The notes under the pieces: model-generated
The model's input: the letters and a program-made list of their open reading frames with translations, nothing else
What the model was told of the DNA's origin: nothing
Database searches by the model: none
DNA from: Hyphomicrobiales bacterium
GTDB lineage: Bacteria; Pseudomonadota; Alphaproteobacteria; Rhizobiales; OSC116
DNA length: 64,000 nt
Direction: 5' to 3'
Assembly: GCA_013214705.1 (NCBI GenBank)
Contig: JABSRZ010000005.1
Span: 62,001 to 126,000, forward strand
Position numbers and translations under genes: made by a program
Shown here: positions 56,802 through 64,000 of the stretch, piece by piece
Layout of the letters: each line of letters opens with the position of its first letter
Position numbering within the stretch: the stretch's first letter is position 1

Positions 56802-57578
56802 ATGAACAACTTGACAGGCAAAACGGTCTTTGTCGCTGGCGGTGCAGGATATCTGGGCACACCATTATGCCATAGAATTGCTGAGGCAGGTGGGAATATC
56901 TGCATTGGCGATTTTAATGAAAACCAGCTAGACTTAGCGGTAGAAACTATTCGATCTATATATCCAAAAACAAATGTCCTTGGCGTAAACCTCGACGTGG
57001 GTAATGAAGAATCCATAAAAACAAGTATCGCAAAATGTGTTGAAAGATTTGGGGAAATCCACGGATTAGTAAACGCAACTGCAGGCGCGAGTGGTAAAGA
57101 AATTGACGAATTGACAGCGGCTGATTTTGATAAAGCGAATCAACTTAATCTGACCGGCCCGTTTCTTCTTGTACGGGAGGCTGCCAAACATATGACTAGT
57201 GGGGGCAGTATTGTAATGTATTCATCCATGTATGGATTGGTTTCTCCGGACAAGTCGAATTACCCGAAAGGCGTTAAGCGAAACCCTATTGAATACGGAG
57301 CAGGCAAAGCTGGAATGGTACAAATGGTTCGTTATCTTGCTTCCCACTATGGTCCACAAAATATTCGCGTAAATGCGGTTGCGCCGGGACCATTTCCTAA
57401 TGTCGAGCAGTTAAAACTCCCCCCTGAATTCATTGAAAATCTAGAACGGGAAACCATGCTTGGCCGCATTGGAGGTGCCGACGAAACCGCTGGGCCGGTT
57501 GTTTTTCTACTGTCTAATCAATCAAGTTATATCACGGCCCATACCTTACCAATTGATGGCGGTTGGACAGCATGGTGA
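56802..57578 (+). CDS. Short-chain dehydrogenase/reductase (first of three)
   Basis: A 258-residue SDR. The cofactor site is VFVAGGAGYLGTPLC with an acidic residue in CIGDFNENQL suggesting NAD preference; LVNATAGA stands in for NNAG; the catalytic Ser is in SIVMYSSMYG and the Tyr-Lys pair in IEYGAGKAGM; RVNAVAPGPF and LPIDGGW close the family pattern. GGAG precedes the start. It follows the Gfo/Idh gene by 15 bases. Confidence 0.92.
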   Translation: MNNLTGKTVFVAGGAGYLGTPLCHRIAEAGGNICIGDFNENQLDLAVETIRSIYPKTNVLGVNLDVGNEESIKTSIAKCVERFGEIHGLVNATAGASGKEIDELTAADFDKANQLNLTGPFLLVREAAKHMTSGGSIVMYSSMYGLVSPDKSNYPKGVKRNPIEYGAGKAGMVQMVRYLASHYGPQNIRVNAVAPGPFPNVEQLKLPPEFIENLERETMLGRIGGADETAGPVVFLLSNQSSYITAHTLPIDGGWTAW

Positions 57579-57592
57579 AGGAGAATACACCG

Positions 57593-58549
57593 ATGGAATT
57601 TCCGATAACGAAACCCAACATCAAACTTGCCATGCTCGGTATGACCGAAGGCAACGGGCATCCATATTCGTGGAGCATTATTTTCAATGGCCGATATGAC
57701 GCCGAGGCGCTTCAGAACTGCCCATATCCAGCCATCACCGATTACATCGCAAAACAACCCATCAACACGCTGGGAATTAAAGGTGCCGAAGTAACACATA
57801 TTTGGACCGACGACCCTGCTGATGCCATCGATGTTGCGAAAGTTGCAAAAATTTCAACCGTGGTGGACAACGCTGTTGATGTAATTGGCCAAGTCGACGC
57901 GGTTTTGATCGCTACCGACAAAGGTGAAGAGCATGTTGAACGATGTCGCCCATTTATCGAGGCAGGTATCCCTGTTTTTATTGATAAACCTCTTTGCAAC
58001 AACCGCGCCGATCTAAAACAGTTTTCAGAATGGGCAGCCGAAGGAAAATTGTTCATTAGCTCTAGCGCGATGCGATTCGCCAAGGAATTTGAACCTTACC
58101 ATCGCGCGACACATGAACTCGGTGCGCTGCGCTATATCAATTTTACTATGGCCAAAAGTTGGGAGACCTACGGCATACATTCTTTAGAGGCCATTTACCC
58201 AATCGTAGGTCCTGGGTTTATATCGGTGCAAAATACAGGCGAAAAGGACCGGAATATACTACATTTAAAGCACCGTGGCGCAATAGACATCAATATCGTC
58301 AACATATACGATCTGGCCGGTGGCGCTGGCATGATGACCCTAGCGGGAACACATGGTGGCAAGCAATTGAAAATGACTGACAGCTATTACGCATTTAAAA
58401 CCCAGCTTCAATCTTATGTCGATTATTTGCGAACCGGTGTTCCGCCCGTCCCGTGGCAGGAGACCAAAGAGCTAATGCAATTAGTTATTGCAGGAATAGA
58501 AAGCCGCGAACGAGACGGTGCAACCATCTATCTGAAAGACTTGGAGTAA
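57593..58549 (+). CDS. Gfo/Idh/MocA-like oxidoreductase (second)
   Basis: A 318-residue protein. The N terminus is atypical: LAMLGMTEGNGHPYSWSI instead of a plain GxGxxG loop. DAVLIATDKGEEHVERCRP, the motif FIDKPLCNNRADL (DKPL for EKPL), and a shortened C-terminal domain follow. It resembles the group that acts on unusual sugar substrates and may not all bind NAD. The ATG at 57593 has AAGGAG upstream; earlier in-frame ATGs overlap the previous gene. Confidence 0.83.
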   Translation: MEFPITKPNIKLAMLGMTEGNGHPYSWSIIFNGRYDAEALQNCPYPAITDYIAKQPINTLGIKGAEVTHIWTDDPADAIDVAKVAKISTVVDNAVDVIGQVDAVLIATDKGEEHVERCRPFIEAGIPVFIDKPLCNNRADLKQFSEWAAEGKLFISSSAMRFAKEFEPYHRATHELGALRYINFTMAKSWETYGIHSLEAIYPIVGPGFISVQNTGEKDRNILHLKHRGAIDINIVNIYDLAGGAGMMTLAGTHGGKQLKMTDSYYAFKTQLQSYVDYLRTGVPPVPWQETKELMQLVIAGIESRERDGATIYLKDLE

Positions 58550-58554
58550 TCTAT

Positions 58555-59340
58555 ATGCTGGTACTTGAATCATTTTCACTTAAAGGAAAAGTTGCTGTCG
58601 TGACTGGTGGCGCCGGTCTCTATGGCCGTCAAATAGTGGCCGCCTTGGCTGAAGCCGGCGCAGAAACTTACATAGCTGCCCGAAATTTAGCTGCACTTGA
58701 AGCGGTCGCACAAGAAGAACGCGAAAACGGTAATAATGTCACTGCACTATCTCTGGATTTGGCATCCGATGACTCAATAGAAAAGCTTCATTCAGAAGTG
58801 ATAGAACGCGCTGGAAGTTGCAGCATACTTGTTAACAACGCTGTAGCACGTTCTGCAACCGATGGCTGGGCACACGACCTCGAAGCATATGACAAAAGCC
58901 TTCATGTGAACGCTTCAGCGCTTTTCAAAATCACCCATCTTTTTGCACAAAATATGATCAAACAAAAATCGGGTTCGATTATTAATATTGGCTCTATGAT
59001 GGGCATGGTTGGCGTAGAGTTGGCAAACTATCTGGGCACAGATATGGAGGCCAATCCTTCACCGATCTATTTCTATGAAAAAGGTGGAATGATCAATTTC
59101 ACCCGGTGGGCTGCGAGCGTTTTGGGTTCAGACAACATCCGCGTGAATTGCTTGTCCCCTGGCGGCTATGAAAGTGGTCAACCTGAGAAGTTCATTGAAA
59201 ACTATTGCGCCAGAACGCAGCTCGGACGGATGGCAAATGATACTGACCTCAAAGGGGCAATTGTCTTTTTGGCATCAGATGCCTCGGCCTATTTGACCGG
59301 CACCAATATTCCAATCGATGGCGGCTATACCGCAAAATAA
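58555..59340 (+). CDS. Short-chain dehydrogenase/reductase (second)
   Basis: A 261-residue SDR: AVVTGGAGLYGRQIVAAL, ILVNNAVARSA, the Ser in SIINIGSMMGM, the Tyr-Lys motif in IYFYEKGGMINF, RVNCLSPGGYES and IPIDGGYTAK. It starts five bases after the preceding oxidoreductase (GGAG in that stop region), so it is cotranscribed and probably translationally coupled. Substrate unknown. Confidence 0.92.
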   Translation: MLVLESFSLKGKVAVVTGGAGLYGRQIVAALAEAGAETYIAARNLAALEAVAQEERENGNNVTALSLDLASDDSIEKLHSEVIERAGSCSILVNNAVARSATDGWAHDLEAYDKSLHVNASALFKITHLFAQNMIKQKSGSIINIGSMMGMVGVELANYLGTDMEANPSPIYFYEKGGMINFTRWAASVLGSDNIRVNCLSPGGYESGQPEKFIENYCARTQLGRMANDTDLKGAIVFLASDASAYLTGTNIPIDGGYTAK

Positions 59341-59366
59341 GTTTTATTCTAACCTAGGGGACAGAT

Positions 59367-60176
59367 ATGTCACAAAAACCATATACCGCCGGACCAAAAA
59401 CCAACTTCGAAATGCGAGAGAGCCGTGTTTTACGCACAATTCGTGAAGGAAAGGTCGCAAAAGTTCTAAAACTCAACCTTTCAGACGCTAAAGTAGCGGA
59501 AATTTTTGCCATAGCCCAACCAGACGCGATCTGGCTGTGCATGGAACATACCTCGACTAGTTTTGAGGCAATTGAAAACCAGATACGTGCCGCAAAAATC
59601 CATGATGTCGACTCTATCGTGCGCGTAGCACGCGGCAGTTACAGCGATTACGTTCGGCCTTTGGAAATGGACGCTACAGGGTTGATTGTACCACATGTAG
59701 TAAGTTTGTCAGACGCAACGGATGTGCGCAACATGACCAAGTTCGCACCGGTGGGAAAACGCGCGGTCGATGGTGGAAATACTGACGCTATGTTTACGCG
59801 GGTAGGATTCTTGGATTATCTGAAAACGGCCAACAAAGAACGTTTTGTTTGTTATCAAATAGAAGATCCTGAAGCTATGGATGATCTAGATGCCATTGCT
59901 GAACTAGAGGGTGTTGATGCTCTCTTCTTTGGTCCAGGCGATTTCTCGGTTGCACTCGGTATACCGGGCGAAATCAATTCGCCCCAAATCAACAAAATGC
60001 GCAAACGTGTGGCAGACGTTGCGCGAAAAAACGGCAAAATCGCCGCAACGGTGAGTGGTCCAGATACCGTAAAGGAATACGCAGATCTCGGATACAATAT
60101 GCTTAGCGTCGGCGCCGATGTAATTGCACTGACTCAGTATGCCGATAAAATGCTAGCAGCATTCGACGAGGTATAA
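59367..60176 (+). CDS. HpcH/HpaI family aldolase
   Basis: A 269-residue class II aldolase. Typical segments: AIAQPDAIWLCMEHTSTSFE, SIVRVARGSYSDYVRPLEMDATGLIVPHV (catalytic Arg in VRVARG), FVCYQIEDPEAMDDLDAI (metal ligand Glu) and VDALFFGPGDFSVALG. Family members cleave 2-keto-3-deoxy sugar acids or related hydroxy-oxoacids to pyruvate. AGGGG precedes the start. Confidence 0.91.
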   Translation: MSQKPYTAGPKTNFEMRESRVLRTIREGKVAKVLKLNLSDAKVAEIFAIAQPDAIWLCMEHTSTSFEAIENQIRAAKIHDVDSIVRVARGSYSDYVRPLEMDATGLIVPHVVSLSDATDVRNMTKFAPVGKRAVDGGNTDAMFTRVGFLDYLKTANKERFVCYQIEDPEAMDDLDAIAELEGVDALFFGPGDFSVALGIPGEINSPQINKMRKRVADVARKNGKIAATVSGPDTVKEYADLGYNMLSVGADVIALTQYADKMLAAFDEV

Positions 60177-60179
60177 CCC

Positions 60180-61457
60180 ATGAAAACGAGTTCGATTCGA
60201 AAATCTATAGTTGACCGGCGGACAAAAGGCATTCCAGGTACAACGGCCCCCTTTGCGCTTGAAAAAATAGAAAGCCAAGGTTGGAATGTTCTGTCAGAAG
60301 ACATGCCGCTACCATTAATGGTGTTGAAACAAAGCAATCTGAACTACAACATCGAGCTTTTTGGGGATTATTTACAAAAAAACAATCTGTCGCTTGCCCC
60401 TCATGGTAAAACGACGATGAGCCCGCAGATTTTTGAACAACAGCTTCAGTATGGTGCATGGGGAATCACTGCGGCAACAATCGACCAATTACTGGTTATG
60501 CGCGATTATGGTGTGGAGCGAATAATCTTGGCGAACCAATTAGTCGGCAAGTCGAACATCTGCACCGTCGCTCAAGAAATAAATGGCGATCCGGATTTCG
60601 AATTTTTCTGCTTTGTTGATTCATCAGAACAGCTGGACAACATCGCCGAAAACCTTGCTAACTTAAAACTGTTGCGGCCTATCAATCTGCTTATTGAGGT
60701 TGGCGCGGTTGGAGGGCGCACTGGTGTTAGGAATAAATCTCAAGCGTTAGATCTTGTACAGAAAATACTTGAGATGCCTGATCTATTTAAATTTACGGGA
60801 ATCGCTGCTTTTGAAGGTGCCATTCCTGGTCTGGGTAAAAGTGCGCATCCAATAACAGAATACTCAGATTTAGTATTGGAAATCGCTCGTCAAATACCAG
60901 AGCATGCGTATGCTGAACTGGATGAATTCATTTTGACTGGCGGCGGTTCAGCGTATTTTGATATTGTAATTGACCGCTTCAAAACGTTGAATTTGTCAGT
61001 TCCGGTGCGCATAGTGCTGCGCAGCGGTTGTTACGTTACCAATGACCATGGAGCTTATTTTACGGCTCAAGAACAAGCGCGCCTGGATCCAAACCGGCAC
61101 TGGACCCAAAAGTTTCGACCTGCATTGGAAATCTGGTCGTACGTACAATCGCTACCCGAACCTAGGTTAGCATTTTTGACCATGGGAAAACGAGATATCC
61201 CCTTTGATGCTGGTCTTCCAACACCATTTAAGCGTTATCGCCCCAATGTAGGATTTCTGGACGTCGGTGAATGCGAGGTTTTTTCCACAAACGACCAACA
61301 TGCCTATGTCAAATATGATGACGAAAATGACTGGCGCGTCGGTGATATGATTTGTTCAGGTATTTCACATCCCTGTACCGCATTCGACAAATGGCGAATT
61401 ATCCCCGTAGTCGATGATGACTACAATGTAATTGATGCCTATCGGACATATTTTTAG
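60180..61457 (+). CDS. D-serine dehydratase / D-threonine aldolase-like PLP enzyme
   Basis: A 425-residue fold-type III enzyme. The PLP lysine lies in LSLAPHGKTTMSP near residue 75; LLIEVGAVGGRTGVR and ILTGGGSAYFD follow; the metal-binding pair is in SGISHPCTAFDKW near the C terminus (His and Cys, as in zinc-dependent eukaryotic-type D-serine dehydratase). It would act on a beta-hydroxy D-amino acid. It is the last gene of the plus-strand arm, three bases after the aldolase. Confidence 0.87.
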   Translation: MKTSSIRKSIVDRRTKGIPGTTAPFALEKIESQGWNVLSEDMPLPLMVLKQSNLNYNIELFGDYLQKNNLSLAPHGKTTMSPQIFEQQLQYGAWGITAATIDQLLVMRDYGVERIILANQLVGKSNICTVAQEINGDPDFEFFCFVDSSEQLDNIAENLANLKLLRPINLLIEVGAVGGRTGVRNKSQALDLVQKILEMPDLFKFTGIAAFEGAIPGLGKSAHPITEYSDLVLEIARQIPEHAYAELDEFILTGGGSAYFDIVIDRFKTLNLSVPVRIVLRSGCYVTNDHGAYFTAQEQARLDPNRHWTQKFRPALEIWSYVQSLPEPRLAFLTMGKRDIPFDAGLPTPFKRYRPNVGFLDVGECEVFSTNDQHAYVKYDDENDWRVGDMICSGISHPCTAFDKWRIIPVVDDDYNVIDAYRTYF

Positions 61458-61465
61458 ACAATCGG

Positions 61466-61503
61466 ACCATTGATCCAACCTTCGCTTAAGTTGGATCAAT
61501 GGT
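61466..61503. terminator. Perfect 14-bp hairpin between convergent genes
   Basis: ACCATTGATCCAAC pairs exactly with GTTGGATCAATGGT across a 10-base loop. It starts nine bases after the PLP enzyme stop and faces the convergent RidA gene. No long T-run follows on the plus strand. Confidence 0.7.
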
Positions 61504-61531
61504 TACAGCGTTAGCAAAACCTAACCTTAAA

Positions 61532-61930
61532 TCAAGGTTTAGAAGCTTGCTGGCGTGTTGCATGAATGTAGGCAACGCAATCCAATTCAAACTTCAACAT
61601 AGTGCCAAGCACACCTACAATTGTGCTGCGTGTCGGCAGCGGGGCCGAAAAATACTCTGCATAAATTTTGTTGTATTGCCCCAAATCACTCTGATTGGCC
61701 ACGTATGACTTGACGTTGATAACGTTATCGAGCGTCGATCCACCAGACTCCAGCACCGCGCGTAAATTCTCAATCGAGCGTCGCATTTCTTCTTCAAACG
61801 TACCGTTAATGATTGCGCCGCCATCAGGGTCAACAGATGCCTGGCCAGAAACATACATAAGGTCGCCCGCAATGATTGCAGGGCTGAAGGGCAGACTTGA
61901 TACCGCGCCTTCGTTAACAATTTTTAACAT
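61532..61930 (-). CDS. RidA family protein
   Basis: A 132-residue RidA/YjgF/Rid-like protein: SPAIIAGDLMYVSGQASVDPD, FEEEMRRSIENLRAVLESGG, NVINVKSYVAN, and PLPTRSTIVGV with the arginine that binds the imine in RidA proteins. Rid enzymes hydrolyse reactive enamine/imine intermediates made by PLP dehydratases, which fits the D-serine-dehydratase-like gene next door. The start is 61930 or 61936. Confidence 0.9.
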   Translation of the reverse strand: MLKIVNEGAVSSLPFSPAIIAGDLMYVSGQASVDPDGGAIINGTFEEEMRRSIENLRAVLESGGSTLDNVINVKSYVANQSDLGQYNKIYAEYFSAPLPTRSTIVGVLGTMLKFELDCVAYIHATRQQASKP

Positions 61931-61951
61931 TTGCATCTCTTTCTTGGATAT

Positions 61952-62959
61952 CTAGGGGTTAAAAGTTGCGGCATAAATATGCTGCGTAATGTCAGCTTGA
62001 CGATTGTCAAGATTTTCATAAATGCTTGGCAATACTTGTTTCATCCAATCATTGGTATTTACAACAAAGCCGGAACGCGTTGAATCCAGTGCAAAGCCAT
62101 AGATCTCTACTTTTGAATTTGACCAATCCCAGATCAAATCTCTCCAATCTCTATGGACATAGCCACAAATGACATCAGGTTGAAAATCTACGATGGCAGA
62201 ATGCAGGGCCATCGTTTCTTCTCTTGACTCCTGATTAACACTAATCTCTCTAACTTCCGCTTCCGGGTCGATAGATTTGTGCGCGTTCTTAAACGTCCTT
62301 CGACGTGATAATTGTTCAGCTGATTTCAAAACTGAATCAAGATAAAGGTATTTTAATTTTTTACCTCGGACCTTATTAAACATTTCATAAAATGGGGTGC
62401 CAAAGTCAATTTTGAAGCTGTTATATGGCAGGCCTTCTCTTAACACCTCGATCAAGCTTACTTGACTTGTCGTTGTGGACAATGAAGCAATGTCCGTTTC
62501 ATTGGTTATGCCCGTTAGGACTACAGCGTCCAATGCATCCATTATATAGGTTGGCATTGATTTATTGGTAAAACTACCCAAAATAAATTCGTGCCCGTCT
62601 GACACCACGCCTTTTTCAATCGCTATCACCAGCCTAGTGTAAAACGGATTGTCAAAAATGCCGCCACCGACAACATCGCGGTTGTAGAAAAAACCGACGC
62701 GCCAATACGACTCGACCCAAGGCGTAGTAACTAAAAACGAACCCTTCCCGACCTGCCGCCGAATGATTCCTTCAGATTCGAGGTCCTTTAAGGTCTTTGT
62801 GACTGTGATTAGCGAAAAGTCACAGAACTTAATGATTTCATTCTGGGATTCAATCTTATCGCCAACCTTAAGCCCGCCTGTTTTCCAACGCCGGAAAAGG
62901 TCGGACCGTAATTGCAGATGACGAGGTGATAAATTTGTACTCAAGGCATTGGATCCCAC
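61952..62959 (-). CDS. GntR-type regulator with LacI-like sensor domain
   Basis: A 335-residue hybrid: an N-terminal GntR winged helix (LRSDLFRRWKTGGLKVGDKI, ITVTKTLKDLESEGIIRRQVGKGSFL) and a C-terminal periplasmic-binding-protein-like effector domain (VGFFYNRDVVGGGIFDNPFY, ALDAVVLTGI, DVICGYVHRDW). Such AraR-like regulators bind sugars. The start is GTG at 62959, inside the SDR gene's end by 19 bases, with no clear ribosome site; translation is probably coupled. Confidence 0.82.
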   Translation of the reverse strand: MGSNALSTNLSPRHLQLRSDLFRRWKTGGLKVGDKIESQNEIIKFCDFSLITVTKTLKDLESEGIIRRQVGKGSFLVTTPWVESYWRVGFFYNRDVVGGGIFDNPFYTRLVIAIEKGVVSDGHEFILGSFTNKSMPTYIMDALDAVVLTGITNETDIASLSTTTSQVSLIEVLREGLPYNSFKIDFGTPFYEMFNKVRGKKLKYLYLDSVLKSAEQLSRRRTFKNAHKSIDPEAEVREISVNQESREETMALHSAIVDFQPDVICGYVHRDWRDLIWDWSNSKVEIYGFALDSTRSGFVVNTNDWMKQVLPSIYENLDNRQADITQHIYAATFNP

Positions 62960-63702
62960 GATAATTGGCGCGCAATAATTCCACCATCTATATACAACAT
63001 TTGACCGGAAATATAGCTCGCATTTGAAGACGCAAGAAACACGGCCGCGCCACCAATATTTTCTGGCTTACCAATAACGCCTAGAGGTATTTGCGCCACA
63101 AGGGCAGCACGTACCCCCGGTTGATCAAGTCCCAACTTGGTTAGTGGTGTTTCCACAATGCCAGGCCCAATTCCGTTCACCCGAATACCTCGGTCAGCGA
63201 GTGATATCGCCAAAGACCGAACCAGCATCAATATTGCGCCTTTACTGCTATCGTAAATAACGCTGTTTTTTTCTGCCGCTAACGAATTAGTTGAGCCGAT
63301 ACATATTATCGAAGCGCCTTTTTGTTCAGGCTTCACTTTGGCGGAAAATGCCTTTGCCGCAAAAAGGTACCCCTTAACGTTCAAATTATAGGCTCGATCA
63401 AACATTTGCTCTTCAAGATCATCAAAATCGACATCTGTGAACGTCCCGGCGTTGTTAACCAAAACATCTAGCTTACCAAGTAAACCGTATGCATTTTCGA
63501 TAAATGTGTTCGCACCAGATACACTGGACATATCCGCTTGTACGAAATGGCATTCCGTCATCTTCCCCAGCGTCTTTGCTGCTTTGGTGTCCGCCTCGTG
63601 AGAGTTAATAACCAGTCGCGCGCCTTCTTTCGCAAACGCTTCGGCAATCGCATAGCCAATGCCATGTGTGGAACCAGTTATGCAAACGCACTGCTTTGTC
63701 AT
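62941..63702 (-). CDS. Short-chain dehydrogenase/reductase (third)
   Basis: A 253-residue SDR: VCITGSTHGIGYAIAEAFAKEG (here read as VCITGSTHGIGYAIAEAF), LDVLVNNAGTF, the Ser in SIICIGSTNSLA, the Tyr-Lys motif in IYDSSKGAIL, RVNGIGPGIVETPL and MLYIDGGI. The ATG at 63702 has AAGGGTG upstream. It is divergent from the amidohydrolase. Confidence 0.92.
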   Translation of the reverse strand: MTKQCVCITGSTHGIGYAIAEAFAKEGARLVINSHEADTKAAKTLGKMTECHFVQADMSSVSGANTFIENAYGLLGKLDVLVNNAGTFTDVDFDDLEEQMFDRAYNLNVKGYLFAAKAFSAKVKPEQKGASIICIGSTNSLAAEKNSVIYDSSKGAILMLVRSLAISLADRGIRVNGIGPGIVETPLTKLGLDQPGVRAALVAQIPLGVIGKPENIGGAAVFLASSNASYISGQMLYIDGGIIARQLSWDPMP

Positions 63703-63766
63703 TAAAACACCCTTGAATAATTCAATTAGTTGATTATAATGGTAACATAACAGGATGGATTGAATC
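63703..63766. promoter_or_regulatory. Short divergent promoter region
   Basis: Sixty-four bases separate the SDR start from the divergent amidohydrolase start. The stretch TGGTAACATAACA (63739-63751) carries GGTAAC, a word shared with the sites near the GntR and binding-protein genes. Promoter elements for both directions must lie here, but I cannot define them. Confidence 0.4.
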
Positions 63767-64000
63767 ATGCAAGTCAAACAAAAATGGATTAACGTAGTAA
63801 TTGTAACTCCCGAAGGGGAAGTGAACAAAGATCTGTATGTTATAGGCGGCAGGATATCGGCGATCGAACACCCCGGAGCAGCGATCAGTTCGGACTGGAA
63901 AGTAATTGATGGCGGTGGCCAATTTCTATTCCCGGGAATGATAGATATTCTTCAACACGGATTTGACCTAAACTACTATAGCGAACCTACTGCTGGTTGT
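63767..64000 (+). CDS. Amidohydrolase superfamily protein, N-terminal part
   Basis: The first 78 codons of a gene that runs off the window. They form the N-terminal beta sandwich (VVIVTPEGEVNKDLYVIGGRIS split as VVIVTPEGEV and LYVIGGRISAIEHPG) and enter the barrel at FLFPGMIDILQHGF. The usual metal motif HxH of dihydroorotase- and NagA-like enzymes reads LQH, so one histidine is missing, as E. coli NagA (QLN) also deviates. N-acetylglucosamine-6-phosphate deacetylase or PhnM-like enzymes are possible. AGGA lies 13 bases before the ATG. Confidence 0.75.
   Translation, partial: MQVKQKWINVVIVTPEGEVNKDLYVIGGRISAIEHPGAAISSDWKVIDGGGQFLFPGMIDILQHGFDLNYYSEPTAGC

Noticed and set aside
42042-64000. 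Intact prophage or integrative conjugative element
   Set aside because: No integrase, phage structural, relaxase or conjugation gene is present; only decayed mobile remnants.
1-64000. CRISPR arrays, rRNA genes and a replication origin
   Set aside because: No regularly spaced repeats, no rRNA-like sequence and no DnaA-box cluster were seen, even in the rpmH upstream region.

Overview
The window looks like a piece of an alphaproteobacterial chromosome of low to moderate GC. The evidence is the GcrA cell-cycle regulator, a Caulobacter-type Cpa/Tad pilus locus, HisZ next to HisG and HisS, and the block rpmH-rnpA-yidC-ysxC-argB-HAD hydrolase. Genus cannot be told from sequence reading alone.

Region 1 (1 to about 42,000) is mostly core genome. 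It holds pheS-pheT; hisS-hisZ-hisG; the Flp/Tad pilus operon (flp, cpaA, cpaB, cpaC, cpaD, cpaE, cpaF, tadB, tadC) with a divergent secretin-N-domain gene and a separate tadD-like gene; truA; an M17 aminopeptidase; a lone ABC-2 permease; gcrA; an unusually long glutamate synthase followed by a CysJ-like diflavin reductase instead of gltD; a TetR/SRPBCC pair; a methyltransferase flanked by copies of a roughly 200-bp repeat; the argB-ysxC-yidC-rnpA-rpmH block; a VTT-domain membrane protein; a flavin disulfide oxidoreductase; and an orphan histidine kinase.

Region 2 (42,042 to 43,900) is a junction. A tRNA-Arg(ACG) gene is followed by a truncated ABC ATPase, an IS481-like transposase remnant with three in-frame stops, a dehydrogenase, and a 13-bp exact copy of the tRNA 3' end. 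This looks like an old integration site.

Region 3 (43,987 to the end) is an accessory catabolic and transport cluster. A minus-strand arm encodes RraA-like protein, a FadR-type GntR regulator, a dipeptide-type ABC transporter (binding protein, two permeases, two ATPases), an N-acetylneuraminate-lyase-like aldolase, class III and class IV aminotransferases and a second DapA-family enzyme. A plus-strand arm, diverging from a promoter carrying a perfect 16-bp palindrome, encodes two Gfo/Idh/MocA oxidoreductases, two SDRs, an HpcH/HpaI aldolase and a D-serine-dehydratase-like PLP enzyme. RidA, a GntR/LacI-type regulator, a third SDR and the start of an amidohydrolase follow. Together they suggest uptake and breakdown of an amino-sugar acid, nonulosonic acid or modified D-amino acid; the substrate is unknown.

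The most striking single observation is that the transporter's binding protein (52192-53814) is circularly permuted: the normal C-terminal half of a family-5 solute-binding protein comes directly after the signal peptide, and the normal N-terminal half follows. A vestigial second signal peptide and a 24-bp tandem repeat lie just upstream, as expected if a tandem duplication was resolved into the permuted gene. The second notable system is the enlarged glutamate synthase paired with a NADPH diflavin reductase.
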